Source: Crossiella sp. CA-258035
Lineage (GTDB): Bacteria; Actinomycetota; Actinomycetes; Mycobacteriales; Pseudonocardiaceae
Length of the DNA: 64,000 bases
Reading direction: 5' to 3'
Assembly (NCBI RefSeq): GCF_030064675.1
Contig: NZ_CP116413.1
Location: forward strand, 1,645,001 to 1,709,000
Shown here: piece by piece, positions 32,280 to 40,950 of the stretch
Layout: the number at the start of each line of letters is the position of its first letter
Numbering within the stretch: the first letter of the stretch is position 1
Notes under the pieces: generated by a model
The model's database searches: none
What the model was told of the DNA's origin: nothing
Seen by the model: only the letters and a program-made list of their open reading frames with translations
Translations under genes and position numbers: made by a program

Positions 32280-33538
32280 GCCGGGCCAGGGTCGCCGTGA
32301 TCGGCGCGGGCGTGGCCGGGCTGACCGCCGCCTACCTGCTGCAACGCCGCTTCGAGGTCACCCTGTTCGAGAAGGAGGACCGGCTCGGCGGGCACGCGCA
32401 CACCCACGACCTGCCCACCCCTGACGGCAGGCTGGCCGCGGTGGACAGCGGGTTCATCGTGCACAACGAGCGGACCTACCCGAACCTGCTGCGGCTGTTC
32501 CGCGAACTGGACGTGGCCACCCAGGACTCGGAGATGTCGATGAGCGTCTCCTGCGCCGGTTGCGGACTGGAGTACGCGGGCGCCCGGCGACTGCCCGGCC
32601 TGTTCGCCCAGCCCGGCAACCTGGGCAACCCGCGCTACCTGCGGATGCTGGCCGAGGTCAGGCGCTTCCACCGGCACGCCCGGCGGCTGCTGGCCGATGA
32701 GGACACCTGGGACGTCACCCTGGGCGCGTTCCTGGCCATCGGCGGCTACTCGCGCTACTTCGTCGAGCACTTCATGCTGCCGGTGGTCTCCGCGGTCTGG
32801 TCGGCCGGACCGGAGCTCAGCCGCCAGTACCCGGCCCGCTACCTGTTCGAGTTCCTGTGCAACCACGGCCTGCTCTCCGTCGGCGGCAGTCACCAGTGGC
32901 GCACCGTGACCGGCGGGTCCCGGTCCTATGTGGAGCGTGCGGCGAAGAACCTGGCCGCGGTGCGCACCAGCACCCCGGTGCGCGCGGTGCACCGAAGTCC
33001 GGACGGCGTGCTGGTCCGGGACGCCGACGACGAGCTGCACACCTTCGACCGGGTGGTGCTGGCCACCCACGCCGACCAGGCGCTGGCCCTGCTGGCCGAG
33101 CCGACCCCGGCCGAGCGGGCCGTGCTGGGCGCGTTCCGCTACTCCCGCAACGAGACCTGGCTGCACACCGACCCCGGCGTGCTGCCGCGCAGCGCCCTGG
33201 CCAGGGCGGCCTGGAACCTGCGCAAGCCCTCCTGCTCGCCCGACGGCGGCCCGGTGCTGGTCAGCTACCACATGAACCGGCTGATGCGACTGGCCGAACC
33301 GCTGGACTACCTGGTCACGCTCAACGCCACCGAGGCCGTTCCCGAGCACGCGGTACTGGCCAAGATGGTCTACGAGCACCCGGTCTACACGCCGGAGTCC
33401 GTTGCGGCGCAACAACGTCTGCCCGAGCTGAACACCGGGGCGAGCGCGTTCGCCGGGGCCTACCACGGCTGGGGCTTCCACGAGGACGGCTGCGCCGCGG
33501 GAGTTCGGGCCGCGCTGGCGCTGGGCGTGCGCTGGTGA
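32276..33538 (+). CDS. FAD-dependent amine oxidase-like oxidoreductase
   Basis: A 420-residue flavoprotein opens with the dinucleotide-binding motif VAVIGAGVAGLTAAYLL and FEKEDRLGGHAHT, and has the C-terminal GAYHGWGFHEDG typical of the NAD(P)/FAD-dependent oxidoreductase that stands next to DUF1365 and cyclopropane-synthase-like genes in many bacteria. By analogy with the flavin partner of actinomycete branched or cyclopropane fatty acid methyltransferases it may reduce or desaturate the acyl chain. The GTG overlaps the previous stop, and its own end overlaps the next GTG. Confidence 0.88.
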   Translation: MSRARVAVIGAGVAGLTAAYLLQRRFEVTLFEKEDRLGGHAHTHDLPTPDGRLAAVDSGFIVHNERTYPNLLRLFRELDVATQDSEMSMSVSCAGCGLEYAGARRLPGLFAQPGNLGNPRYLRMLAEVRRFHRHARRLLADEDTWDVTLGAFLAIGGYSRYFVEHFMLPVVSAVWSAGPELSRQYPARYLFEFLCNHGLLSVGGSHQWRTVTGGSRSYVERAAKNLAAVRTSTPVRAVHRSPDGVLVRDADDELHTFDRVVLATHADQALALLAEPTPAERAVLGAFRYSRNETWLHTDPGVLPRSALARAAWNLRKPSCSPDGGPVLVSYHMNRLMRLAEPLDYLVTLNATEAVPEHAVLAKMVYEHPVYTPESVAAQQRLPELNTGASAFAGAYHGWGFHEDGCAAGVRAALALGVRW

Positions 33539-34257
33539 CCGCGCTCTACGACGCCGAGGTGGTGCACGTGCGGCGGGAACGGGTGCACCGGGTGTTGCGG
33601 CACAAGGTGTACCTGTGGCTGGTCGACCTGGACGAGCTGCCCCGGCTGCCGTGGTGGCTGCGCCCGTTCGCCCGGTTCGAGGCCCGCGACCACCTGGGTT
33701 CGCCCACGCGGACGATCAGGGCCAATGTGACCGATTTCCTGGCTGTGCGCGGAATAGACCTGCGCGGCGGCCGGGTTGTCATGATGGCGAACGCACGACT
33801 GCTCGGGCACGTGTTCAACCCGATCAGCGTCTTCTGGTGCCACCGCGACGACGGTGCGCTGGAGTGCGTGCTGGCCGAGGTGCACAACACCTACGGCGAA
33901 CGACACTGCTACGTGCTGCACCCCGACGAGGACGGACGGGTTCAGGTGGACAAGGACTTCTACGTCTCCCCGTTCCTGGCCATGGGCGGCCGCTACCAGA
34001 TGCGGATCAGCCGACCGGGGGAGCGGGTGGCGGTCACGATCACGTTGCGCCAGCAGGGGAAACCCCCGTTCGTGGCAACCTTGCGCGGCCGGCGGCGTGC
34101 GGTCACCCCCGGTGTGCTGCTCGGTCTGCTGCTGCGGCGACCACTGCTCACCCATCGAGTGAGCGCGTTGATCCGGTGGCACGGCATAGCGCTGTGGCTG
34201 CGCCGGGTACCCGTGGTCCGCCGGCCCGCGCACGTTCCTCAGGAGGGCATCCAGTGA
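33535..34257 (+). CDS. DUF1365 protein
   Basis: A 240-residue protein begins LYDAEVVHVRRERVHRVLRHKVYLW and contains ANARLLGHVFNPISVFWCHR and VLAEVHNTYGERHCYVL, the conserved blocks of DUF1365. The family occurs with FAD oxidoreductases and Cfa-like methyltransferases and is presumed to act in fatty acid modification at the membrane; its reaction is unknown. It overlaps both neighbours by four bases, showing a tight operon. Confidence 0.9.
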   Translation: MTALYDAEVVHVRRERVHRVLRHKVYLWLVDLDELPRLPWWLRPFARFEARDHLGSPTRTIRANVTDFLAVRGIDLRGGRVVMMANARLLGHVFNPISVFWCHRDDGALECVLAEVHNTYGERHCYVLHPDEDGRVQVDKDFYVSPFLAMGGRYQMRISRPGERVAVTITLRQQGKPPFVATLRGRRRAVTPGVLLGLLLRRPLLTHRVSALIRWHGIALWLRRVPVVRRPAHVPQEGIQ

Positions 34258-35510
34258 CGACACTATCCGCTGGTCCTGACGCGCGGGCCGGGCTCGGCCG
34301 CCCGGCGGCGGACCGCTGGCCCGGCTTGGCCACCGCGCCGGAGTCCCCGCTGCGCGCGTGGGTGGCCGAACGCCTGTTCCGGCACGCGGTGCGCGAGCTG
34401 CCGGTGCGGGTGCTGCTGGCCGGCGGCGAGCGCCTCGGCGCGGGCGGACCGGCCGCCCCGGTCATGCGCATCCTGCGGCCGAGGGACTTCTTCCACCGGC
34501 TCGGCGCGGACGCCAAGATCGGCTTCGGCGAGTCCTACCTGGCCGGCGACTGGACCGCCTCGGAGCTGGCCGACCTGCTCACCCCGTTCGCCGCCCGGAT
34601 GTCCCGGCTGGTCCCGCGCCCGCTCCAGGTGCTGCGGCGCTGGGTGGACCGCGCCCAGCCCAGCGCGGAGAAGAACACCGTGGACGGCGCCCGGAAGAAT
34701 ATTCATCGGCACTACGACCTGTCGAACGAGCTGTTCAGCCTGTTCCTGGACCCCAGCATGACCTACTCCTCGGCCTGGTTCGCCGGCGACGAGGACCTGG
34801 AGCAGGCTCAGCTTCGCAAGATCGACGGCGTGCTGGACTACGCCGGGGTCGGGCCGGGCACCCGGCTGCTGGAGATCGGCACCGGCTGGGGCGCGCTGGC
34901 CATCCGGGCCGCCCGGCGCGGCGCCCAGGTCACCTCGCTGACCATCTCACCGGAGCAGCAGCGGCTGGCCGAGCAGCGCATCGCCGAGGCCGGGCTGAGC
35001 GAGCGGATCACCGTGCGGCTGCAGGACTACCGGGAGGCCGAGGGCGGCTACGACGCGGTGGTCAGCGTGGAGATGATCGAGGCGGTCGGCCGGGAGTACT
35101 GGCCGGTGTACTTCCGCACGCTGAGCAGGCTGACCCGGCCCGGCGGACGGGTGGCGATCCAGGCGATCACCATGCCGCACGAGCGGATGCTGGCCACCAG
35201 CGACAGCTACACCTGGATCCACAAGTACATCTTCCCCGGCGGCCTGCTCCCGTCCCTGGAGTCCATCGGGCGCAACGTGCGCGAGGACACCGAGCTGACC
35301 GGCGCCGGCCGCCGGCCGCTGGGCCCGCACTACGCGCGGACCCTGCGGCTGTGGCGGGAACGGTTCCTGGCGAACTGGCCACGGATCGAGCAGCTCGGCT
35401 TCGACCACACGTTCCGCCGGATGTGGGAGTTCTACCTGGCCTACTCCGAGGCCGGGTTCCGCTCCGGCTACCTCAACGTGTGGCAGATCGCCTTGTCCCG
35501 CAAGGGTTAG
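34254..35510 (+). CDS. cfa: Cyclopropane-fatty-acyl-phospholipid synthase-like methyltransferase
   Basis: A 418-residue SAM-dependent enzyme has an N-terminal lipid-binding region, NIHRHYDLSNELFSLFLD at about 149-166, motif I LLEIGTGWGALA at about 205-216 and the acidic VSVEMIEAVG near 284, all typical of CFA synthases and related C-methyltransferases. It would transfer a methyl(ene) group to the double bond of a membrane acyl chain. It is the last gene of the plus-strand cluster and converges on the peroxiredoxin gene with a four-base overlap. Confidence 0.92.
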   Translation: MTTLSAGPDARAGLGRPAADRWPGLATAPESPLRAWVAERLFRHAVRELPVRVLLAGGERLGAGGPAAPVMRILRPRDFFHRLGADAKIGFGESYLAGDWTASELADLLTPFAARMSRLVPRPLQVLRRWVDRAQPSAEKNTVDGARKNIHRHYDLSNELFSLFLDPSMTYSSAWFAGDEDLEQAQLRKIDGVLDYAGVGPGTRLLEIGTGWGALAIRAARRGAQVTSLTISPEQQRLAEQRIAEAGLSERITVRLQDYREAEGGYDAVVSVEMIEAVGREYWPVYFRTLSRLTRPGGRVAIQAITMPHERMLATSDSYTWIHKYIFPGGLLPSLESIGRNVREDTELTGAGRRPLGPHYARTLRLWRERFLANWPRIEQLGFDHTFRRMWEFYLAYSEAGFRSGYLNVWQIALSRKG

Positions 35511-35965
35511 CGCTGGGTGTGCGCGCGGACGGCGGCCAGCGCCTCGTCCGCGTGCACGTTCATCCGCAGCTCGCTCTTGATCACCTTGAGCACCCTGCGG
35601 TCGGTGCCGATGACGAAGGTGTGCCGCTTGACCGCGAGCGGGCCGAAGCGCCGGGCCACGCCGAACTGCTTGGCCACGGTCCGGTTCACATCGGAGAGCA
35701 GCGGGTAGTCGAAGGCGTTGGTCTCGGCGAACTTCCGCTGCTTGTCCACCGGGTCCGCGCTGATCCCGACCCGCTGCGCGCCGACGGCGGCGAACTCGGC
35801 GCCCAGGTCGCGGAAGTGGCAGCTCTCCGCGGTGCAGCCCGAGGTCATCGCGGCCGGGTAGAAGAACAGCACCACCGGCCCCTCGGCCAGCAGCCCGCTG
35901 AGCGTGCGGGGGTTGCCGTCCTGGTCGGGCAGCTCGAAGTCGTCGACGAGGTCTCCGGCGTCCAT
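35507..35965 (-). CDS. bcp: Peroxiredoxin, BCP/PrxQ type
   Basis: A 152-residue thioredoxin-fold peroxidase. The peroxidatic Cys44 (AMTSGC) and a Cys49 five residues later (TAESC) are the PrxQ arrangement for an intramolecular disulfide. FFYPAA just before and FVIGTDRRVLKVI at about 116-128 complete the fold. It reduces organic peroxides, and its place between two lipid methyltransferase modules suggests it may protect unsaturated or modified lipids. It precedes nothing on its strand; the DUF1295 gene lies 12 bases upstream, so they may share a transcript. Confidence 0.92.
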   Translation of the reverse strand: MDAGDLVDDFELPDQDGNPRTLSGLLAEGPVVLFFYPAAMTSGCTAESCHFRDLGAEFAAVGAQRVGISADPVDKQRKFAETNAFDYPLLSDVNRTVAKQFGVARRFGPLAVKRHTFVIGTDRRVLKVIKSELRMNVHADEALAAVRAHTQR

Positions 35966-35977
35966 GGGGTTCCTTCC

Positions 35978-36766
35978 TCAGACCTTCTTGGGCGGCAACG
36001 GGAAGAACCCGCTGGTCCGCCGCACGTAGTCGCGGTATCCCGGCCGGGAGTCCAGCAGGTGCCGCTCCAGCAGCGCCTTGCCGGTCCGCTTGGTCAGAAC
36101 GTAGGTCATCAGCAGCGGGGACAGCACGGTGGCCGCCCCGAGCCAGCTGTGGCAGGCGAGCAGGTACAGCCCCCACCAGACCGCGGCGTCGCCGAAGTAG
36201 TTGGGGTGCCTGGTGAACCGCCACAACCCGCGGTCCATGACCTTGCCCCGGTTGGCCGGATCACCCTTGAACCGGGCCAGCTGCCGGTCGCCGACGGCTT
36301 CGAAGCCGAACCCGGTCAGCCAGACCAGCACACCGAGCACGGTCAGCGGCACCAGCTCGGGCCGGACGTACTGCGCGGCCTGCACCGGCAGCGAGACGAA
36401 CCACAGCACCGCGCCCTGCGGCAGGTAGACCCGGGTTGCCAGGTGCGCCAACGGGTTCCCGGTTGCCCTGGCCATCAGCTCGACGTAGCGCTGGTCCTCG
36501 GGCTGGCCCAGGTTGCGGCGCAGGATGTGCCAGGCCAGTCGCAGCCCCCACACCACGGTCAGCCCGGTGACCAGCACCCGCTGCCACAGCACGCCGTGCC
36601 CGGCCGAGAGCGCGAAGCTCACCAGCGCGACCGCCGCGAACCCCGCGCCCCAGAACGAGTCGATGATGTCGTACCGCCGCCGGGCCACCGAGATGAGGAA
36701 GGTGGCCGCCAGCAGGAGGACCAGGACGCCAAGGGAGACCAGCAGGTTGAGCGCGAACGGGCTCAT
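35978..36766 (-). CDS. DUF1295 membrane protein, steroid 5-alpha-reductase-like
   Basis: A 262-residue integral membrane protein with about six to seven hydrophobic segments. It contains YDIIDSFWGAGF near 31-42 and the conserved GLWRFTRHPNYFGDAAVWWG at about 185-204, the NADPH-binding-like block of the DUF1295/steroid 5-alpha-reductase C-terminal family. Companion of Cfa-like methyltransferases in many actinomycetes. Its start overlaps the end of the second methyltransferase by four bases. Confidence 0.9.
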   Translation of the reverse strand: MSPFALNLLVSLGVLVLLLAATFLISVARRRYDIIDSFWGAGFAAVALVSFALSAGHGVLWQRVLVTGLTVVWGLRLAWHILRRNLGQPEDQRYVELMARATGNPLAHLATRVYLPQGAVLWFVSLPVQAAQYVRPELVPLTVLGVLVWLTGFGFEAVGDRQLARFKGDPANRGKVMDRGLWRFTRHPNYFGDAAVWWGLYLLACHSWLGAATVLSPLLMTYVLTKRTGKALLERHLLDSRPGYRDYVRRTSGFFPLPPKKV

Positions 36767-38046
36767 CCGGCGATCCCCGCGGCGAGCAGCTGTTCCCGGG
36801 TGTCCGGCATACCGCTGGTCCCGGCCGCGGTGGGCCGGACCGCGAGGATCTGGTCCACGCCCATCCGGTTCTCCGCGAAGGCCAGCGCCCCGCCGGCCAG
36901 GTAGAGCCGCCACACCCTGGCCTGACCGAGGCCGACCAGCCGGACGAACTCGTCCCAGCGCCGCTCCAGGGTGTCCGCCCAGGCGAGCACCGAACGCACG
37001 TAGTGCTCGCGCAACGCCTGCACGTCCCGCACCTCAAAACCGGCCTGCGCCAAGGCATCCACGGTCTGGCCGACCGGCCGCATGGTCATGTCCGGCGCCA
37101 CGTAACGCTCGATGAAGGCCCCGCCGCCAGGTGCAACCGCGCCCCGGGACATCTGCTGCAACAACAGCCGCCCCTCGGGCCGGGTCATCCGGAACAGCGT
37201 CGCGGCGTAGGTGGCGTAGTTGACCGCGCCCACGTGCTCGCCCATCTCGATCGAGGCCACCGCGTCGAAGGGCTCACCGGTCAGCTCCCGGTAGTCCCGC
37301 ACCCGCACCTCCACCAGTCCACCCAGCCCCCGCTCGGCGATCCGCCCCCGCACGAACTCACCCTGCCGCGCCGACAACGTGATCCCCGTGGCCCGGACGC
37401 CGTACTGCTCAGCCGCGAACAGGATCAGCGACCCCCACCCGCAGCCGACGTCCAGCAGCCGCATTCCCGGCCGCAGCCCCAGTTTTCGGCAGACCAGGTC
37501 GAGCTTGTCCCACTGCGCGTCGGCATGGGAGTACGTGGCGGCCTCCGAGGTCCAGTACCCGCACGAGTAGGCCAGGTGTGGATCCAGCAACGCCTGGTAG
37601 AACTCGTTCCCCAGGTCGTAGTGGTGCGCCACCGCCGCCCGGTCCCGCCCCCTGGTGTGCACCCGGCCCCGCAGCCGAGCCTCCTCCGCGGGCGGTTCCG
37701 GCCGCCGTCCCAGCACGCCCAGCCGGGCCGCCACCAGCGCCACCCGGCCCCGCTGCCGCAAGCCGACCCGCGCCCGCCCGTGCTCCCGTGCCCAGGCCCA
37801 TGCCCGTTGCAAGCCGTCGTGGAGATCGCCTTCGACGTCGATCTCGCCGGCCACGAACGCCCGCGCGAAGCCCAGTTCCGACGGGTCCCAGACCAGCCGC
37901 CGCAATCCCATCGGTGACCGCAACACCACTACCGGTCCGTCTGGTGGGCCGGTCTCGCTGCCGTCCCAGGCCCGGATTCGGACGGGAGACTCCGCTCTCA
38001 GGACATCCGCCAGCAGGTTGCCCAGGGTTGTTGCCACGTCCGTCAT
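36763..38046 (-). CDS. Second Cfa-like SAM methyltransferase
   Basis: A 427-residue protein has VAHHYDLGNEFYQALLDPHL at about 139-158, motif I LLDVGCGWGSL at 197-207, and AFIERYVAPDMTMRPV near 320-335. It is clearly related to the gene at 34254 but divergent. The start at 38046 follows GGAGGTAGCG; a longer frame in front is a Pro/Arg-rich shadow. It heads a minus-strand operon with DUF1295 and probably the peroxiredoxin. Two Cfa-like enzymes in one locus suggest successive or alternative methylations. Confidence 0.9.
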   Translation of the reverse strand: MTDVATTLGNLLADVLRAESPVRIRAWDGSETGPPDGPVVVLRSPMGLRRLVWDPSELGFARAFVAGEIDVEGDLHDGLQRAWAWAREHGRARVGLRQRGRVALVAARLGVLGRRPEPPAEEARLRGRVHTRGRDRAAVAHHYDLGNEFYQALLDPHLAYSCGYWTSEAATYSHADAQWDKLDLVCRKLGLRPGMRLLDVGCGWGSLILFAAEQYGVRATGITLSARQGEFVRGRIAERGLGGLVEVRVRDYRELTGEPFDAVASIEMGEHVGAVNYATYAATLFRMTRPEGRLLLQQMSRGAVAPGGGAFIERYVAPDMTMRPVGQTVDALAQAGFEVRDVQALREHYVRSVLAWADTLERRWDEFVRLVGLGQARVWRLYLAGGALAFAENRMGVDQILAVRPTAAGTSGMPDTREQLLAAGIAG

Positions 38047-38230
38047 CGCTACCTCCGGTTGGAGTTCGGGGGACCGGAAGGGGTTCGTGCGGGGTGGGGA
38101 TTCGGATCGGCGGGTGTGGGGTGGATCACTTGCCGGGGGTGGGGTGGGTGTGCGTGGGTTCGCGTCCGGGCGGTCGTGCGGCGTTGGTAGGGTGATCCGC
38201 ATCCCATCCCGGGTGCGGCGGACGTCGCTG

Positions 38231-38305
38231 GGGGCAGTAGCTCAGCTGGTCAGAGCAGCAGACTCATAATCTGTCAGGTCGTGGGTTCGAGCCCCACCTG
38301 CCCCA
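38231..38305 (+). tRNA. tRNA with anticodon CAT (Met, or Ile with lysidine)
   Basis: A full cloverleaf is present: acceptor GGGGCAG paired with CTGCCCC, D-arm with GCTC/GAGC, anticodon stem-loop GCAGA-CTCATAA-TCTGT, T-arm GTGGG-TTCGAGC-CCCAC and discriminator A. CCA is not encoded. CAT may serve elongator Met or Ile(AUA). From base 38267 to 38307 the sequence is repeated exactly at 40565-40605, so the 3' half of this gene also acts as attL of an integrated islet. Confidence 0.95.
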
Positions 38306-38376
38306 CAAAACGGCAGGTCAACGGGGTGGTGTGGCAGGGCGGCAAGATCACTGCCACGCCTTTCCCACGGTTTACC

Positions 38377-39468
38377 TCAGGTGCCATCCGAACCCATGGC
38401 GGCGTCGAGGGCGTCAGCAGCGCCGCGCCCCTGTGCCCGCCGGTCCATGTAGTGGTCGGACGTAGTACTCACCCTGGCATGCCCGGCGTGGCCGGAGATC
38501 TCCCGCGCCGTCAGCTTCGCCTCATCCAGGATCGTGATCGCGGTCTTGCGGAAGATGTGCGAGGTGATCCACTCGAACCCAGCCCGCCGGAGTGCTTCCC
38601 GGAGCCGGGCGCCGGTGTTGTGCGGATCGCGCCAGCCGCCCAGCGAGTTCGGGAACAGCGTGGCGTCCGGCTGGACACCCGCCGGTCGGCGCACCTGGAG
38701 CATCACGAAGACGAACGAGGGCAGCGGGAGGACCCGCTGTGAGGCGAACGTCTTGCCTTCATGCCGGACGAGGCCCTTGCCCTTGACCCGGACAATGTTC
38801 GCGCAGATGTCCACCTCCGCCTCGTCCTGGTCCCAGGTGATTGCGTCGTCCTGAACGGCGATGGCTTCGCCGATGCGGCAGCCAGTGCCAAGCATGAACC
38901 GCGCCAGGTCCGGGATGTCGTGCCGCCGGGCCTCCTTGTCCGCGTCCAACTTGCACAGCAGGTCCCGACGCTCGGACCCGGTCAGTGCCCGCACCTTCTT
39001 CCGGGCGATCCGGCCGAAAACGGCCGGACGCCCGGCGACCGGCCGCGACCACGCGGCGGGGAGAGCAGCCCGCACGGCCCCACAGGAACCGCAAGGGGGA
39101 CAAGAGATGTCCTCGCCGGACGGGCAGGTCTCCAGGAGGACGGGGCGCCGCCGTAAGCCGCGGTGGGTTGGGTGGTCCGGGGTTCGCGTCCTCCCGTCGA
39201 CCTCCCCGAGGGCAACCACCCGCATCAAGGGGCCCTTCCAGCCCGGCGCCCATGTCGAGGTGGAGGGGTGCCCCTTGACCCGCGTGGTTGGGGCGAGCCA
39301 GGTCGACGGGAGGACGCGAGCCCTCTTCCTTGGAGGGAGGGGGGAACCCGGTGGCGAGGGCGGTGCGGAGGTACGAGCGCGGGGTGGCTGATCGGCCGGC
39401 GTGGCGGGGGCGCTCGGCTGCCGCGCCTGTGGACAGCTCGACGCCTGACGGCATCGACCAGCCCACAA
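38377..39468 (-). pseudogene. Tyrosine recombinase, N-terminal half lost
   Basis: The C-terminal part (from about 39030 to 38377) is a good catalytic domain of an actinomycete phage-type integrase: RALTGSERRDLL, first Arg in TGCRIGEA, VLPLPSFVF, the HxxR in SHIFRKTA and the terminal His/Tyr pair in GHARVSTTSDHYM. The preceding 145 codons are a Pro/Arg/Ser-rich string with no core-binding domain, part of it over a large inverted repeat. Typical relatives are near 400 residues with a complete SAM-like domain. The gene therefore looks truncated and probably inactive. Confidence 0.8.
39180..39323. repeat. 144-bp inverted repeat in recombinase 5' region
   Basis: Two arms of about 56 bp are nearly complementary. 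The outer 19 bp (39185-39203, CGCGTCCTCCCGTCGACCT) match 39300-39318 exactly, and inner blocks (39214-39233 with about 39270-39289) match at 17 of 20 positions. No transposase lies nearby. It could be a MITE- or REP-like palindrome that broke the recombinase gene, or a structured remnant of DNA exchange. Confidence 0.75.
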
Positions 39469-39521
39469 GCTTGCCCTCGAATTTGTCTACCACGAGCCGA
39501 ATAGCTCGCCAGTTTCTATCT

Positions 39522-40181
39522 TCACTCTTCTGTGTCGGATTCACTTTGGTCGCTGGTCGATTTTTCAGGGCGTGGGTGATGTTGAATATACTGCTCGCGC
39601 GGTGGGCGGGTCTTGAGCCAGGGCCAGCCGGGGGCCTTGTGGGGCCAAGAGGTCTTAAGTGGCGGCAGGCTGAGTTCGGTTCTCATTGCGTTTCTGAGTA
39701 CCTGCAATAGGTCTTGGCATTGAAACCAGGTTGGGTAGTATTCAGTGAAGGCTTCTCTGCGCTCGATATAGGTTGTGAGGCACATGAGCGCGCCGGAGAC
39801 GCGTTCTGCTAGATCTGCGACGTCTGGTGAGGCCATGAGCTGTACCTCGAAGAGGGCTGGCTGAAGTTCGTCGTCCCACTTTGTGATGTACTCAAACAGG
39901 CCATCTTTTAGGAAGGATTCGCTTTCTTTGTCGATCTCCTCTGGTCCGTAATAAGGCAAGAAGCATGCGACATTATCGACCTCGCGTAGCATGGCTTCGC
40001 AGAGTGATAGGTAGTGCGCGTATATTTGCCGTCGATCTGAGAGCCACCTTCGGGTATCCTCATATCCCTGCCTTTTCTTGTTGGCGAGAATATTCAATAT
40101 TCCAGTTAATAGGCCGCCGCTTAGGGCTCCGGCGAGTGCAAATACTCCAGTTAGAAGAGGGGGAAGTATTGCTGCGTTCAT
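39522..40181 (-). CDS. Membrane-anchored islet protein, unknown
   Basis: A 219-residue protein has an N-terminal transmembrane segment (about 5-28, ILPPLLTGVFALAGALSGG) followed by a charged RRWLSDRRQIYAHYLSLCEAM helix and a mainly helical cytoplasmic domain, with an acidic C-terminus. The ATG at 40181 is preferred; a frame reaching 40394 has a Pro/Thr-rich extension without sense. Base composition is visibly richer in A+T than its neighbours, which points to transfer. As the only intact gene of the islet it is its likely cargo; membrane helix plus helical domain would suit an exclusion or defence protein, but this is speculative. Confidence 0.7.
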   Translation of the reverse strand: MNAAILPPLLTGVFALAGALSGGLLTGILNILANKKRQGYEDTRRWLSDRRQIYAHYLSLCEAMLREVDNVACFLPYYGPEEIDKESESFLKDGLFEYITKWDDELQPALFEVQLMASPDVADLAERVSGALMCLTTYIERREAFTEYYPTWFQCQDLLQVLRNAMRTELSLPPLKTSWPHKAPGWPWLKTRPPREQYIQHHPRPEKSTSDQSESDTEE

Positions 40182-40564
40182 GTCGTAGAGGGTAGTTGTG
40201 AATGAAGACTGCCCGTTCTCCGGGTGTGAACCGGGTCTGCCGTCGGTAGTGGTTGCAGACAGGCCCTGACGCATGCAAGCAGTGTCGGGTTGCTGCGCAG
40301 CAGTGAAGTGCGGCAACCTGCTGCCCGTGATCGCCCTTCGCTGGTCGCTTGGCCTCGCTATCGACCCTGGGCAACCGGGTGGCGGTTTGTTCACATCGAG
40401 AGGGTAAGGCTACCGAGGGAGTAAGATCGGCACCACGGTTTACCCTCGGGAAACGGCGGCAGACGACGACGGAGGACAGTCCACAGTGGTCGGATAGTCG
40501 CCGCGTCGCCGCTGATGAGGGTGGGTGACGTCAGGTGACGGCAAACGACGGCTGACACCAGCTC
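40182..40564. other. Right end of islet, no gene
   Basis: About 380 bases without a credible ORF. Near 40433-40444 lies the 12-bp copy of the repeat found beside the left end. From about 40450 to 40560 the sequence is rich in short GACG/GGTGACG repeats in both orientations (for example GACGTCAGGTGACGGCAAACG), possible binding sites for recombinase or excision factor. Confidence 0.4.
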
Positions 40565-40605
40565 TAATCTGTCAGGTCGTGGGTTCGAGCCCCACCTGCC
40601 CCACA

Positions 40606-40950
40606 GGTTTGAGCAGTTGAAACTCCCTTTTCAAGATCGTGTAAGACGAGGTGGGGCGGCTCATCTCCAGCAACCGGTGGGTGCGGCCCGGCCTCGTCTA
40701 TGGCGGCGAGGGAAGATCGCGGCCCCGGTCGATGGGTAGCTGTGGCGTGATGCTGGGCGTGTCGGCGAGCTGACCGCCGCCGAGAACGCCGGCGCGTCGA
40801 GGGAGTGCCGTTGGGCCGGGTGCGGAATTGGCTATCAAGACTATTGCTGGAACGTAACGGTATTTCGCAGGTAGTAACGGAATCCTGGCTGCACTCGACG
40901 TAGGGGCCAGCGCCGGCGGTTCCATGGCGCTTTCCCGTGGAGGAGTCGAA
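40606..40950. other. Intergenic region after islet
   Basis: About 345 bases without a convincing gene. A weak TTGAAA/TTTCAA hairpin near 40617-40635 may be the displaced terminator of the CAT tRNA. The rest shows nothing I can identify. Confidence 0.35.

Larger units (their letters stand above)
38267..40605 (+). mobile_element. 2.3-kb tRNA-integrated islet
   Basis: A 41-bp perfect direct repeat (38267-38307 and 40565-40605) brackets a segment with a tyrosine recombinase directly inside the tRNA end and one further gene. Integration restored the tRNA 3' end at the left and left a bare repeat at the right, the pattern of site-specific tRNA integration. A 12-bp repeat CCACGGTTTACC occurs near each end (38365-38376 and 40433-40444) and may be recombinase arm sites. 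No replication or transfer genes remain, so it is a remnant or a very small cargo element. Confidence 0.85.

Noticed and set aside
39522-40394. 290-codon frame of islet protein from 40394
   Set aside because: The first 71 codons are Pro/Thr-rich with no sense, and a Met before the membrane helix is the natural start.
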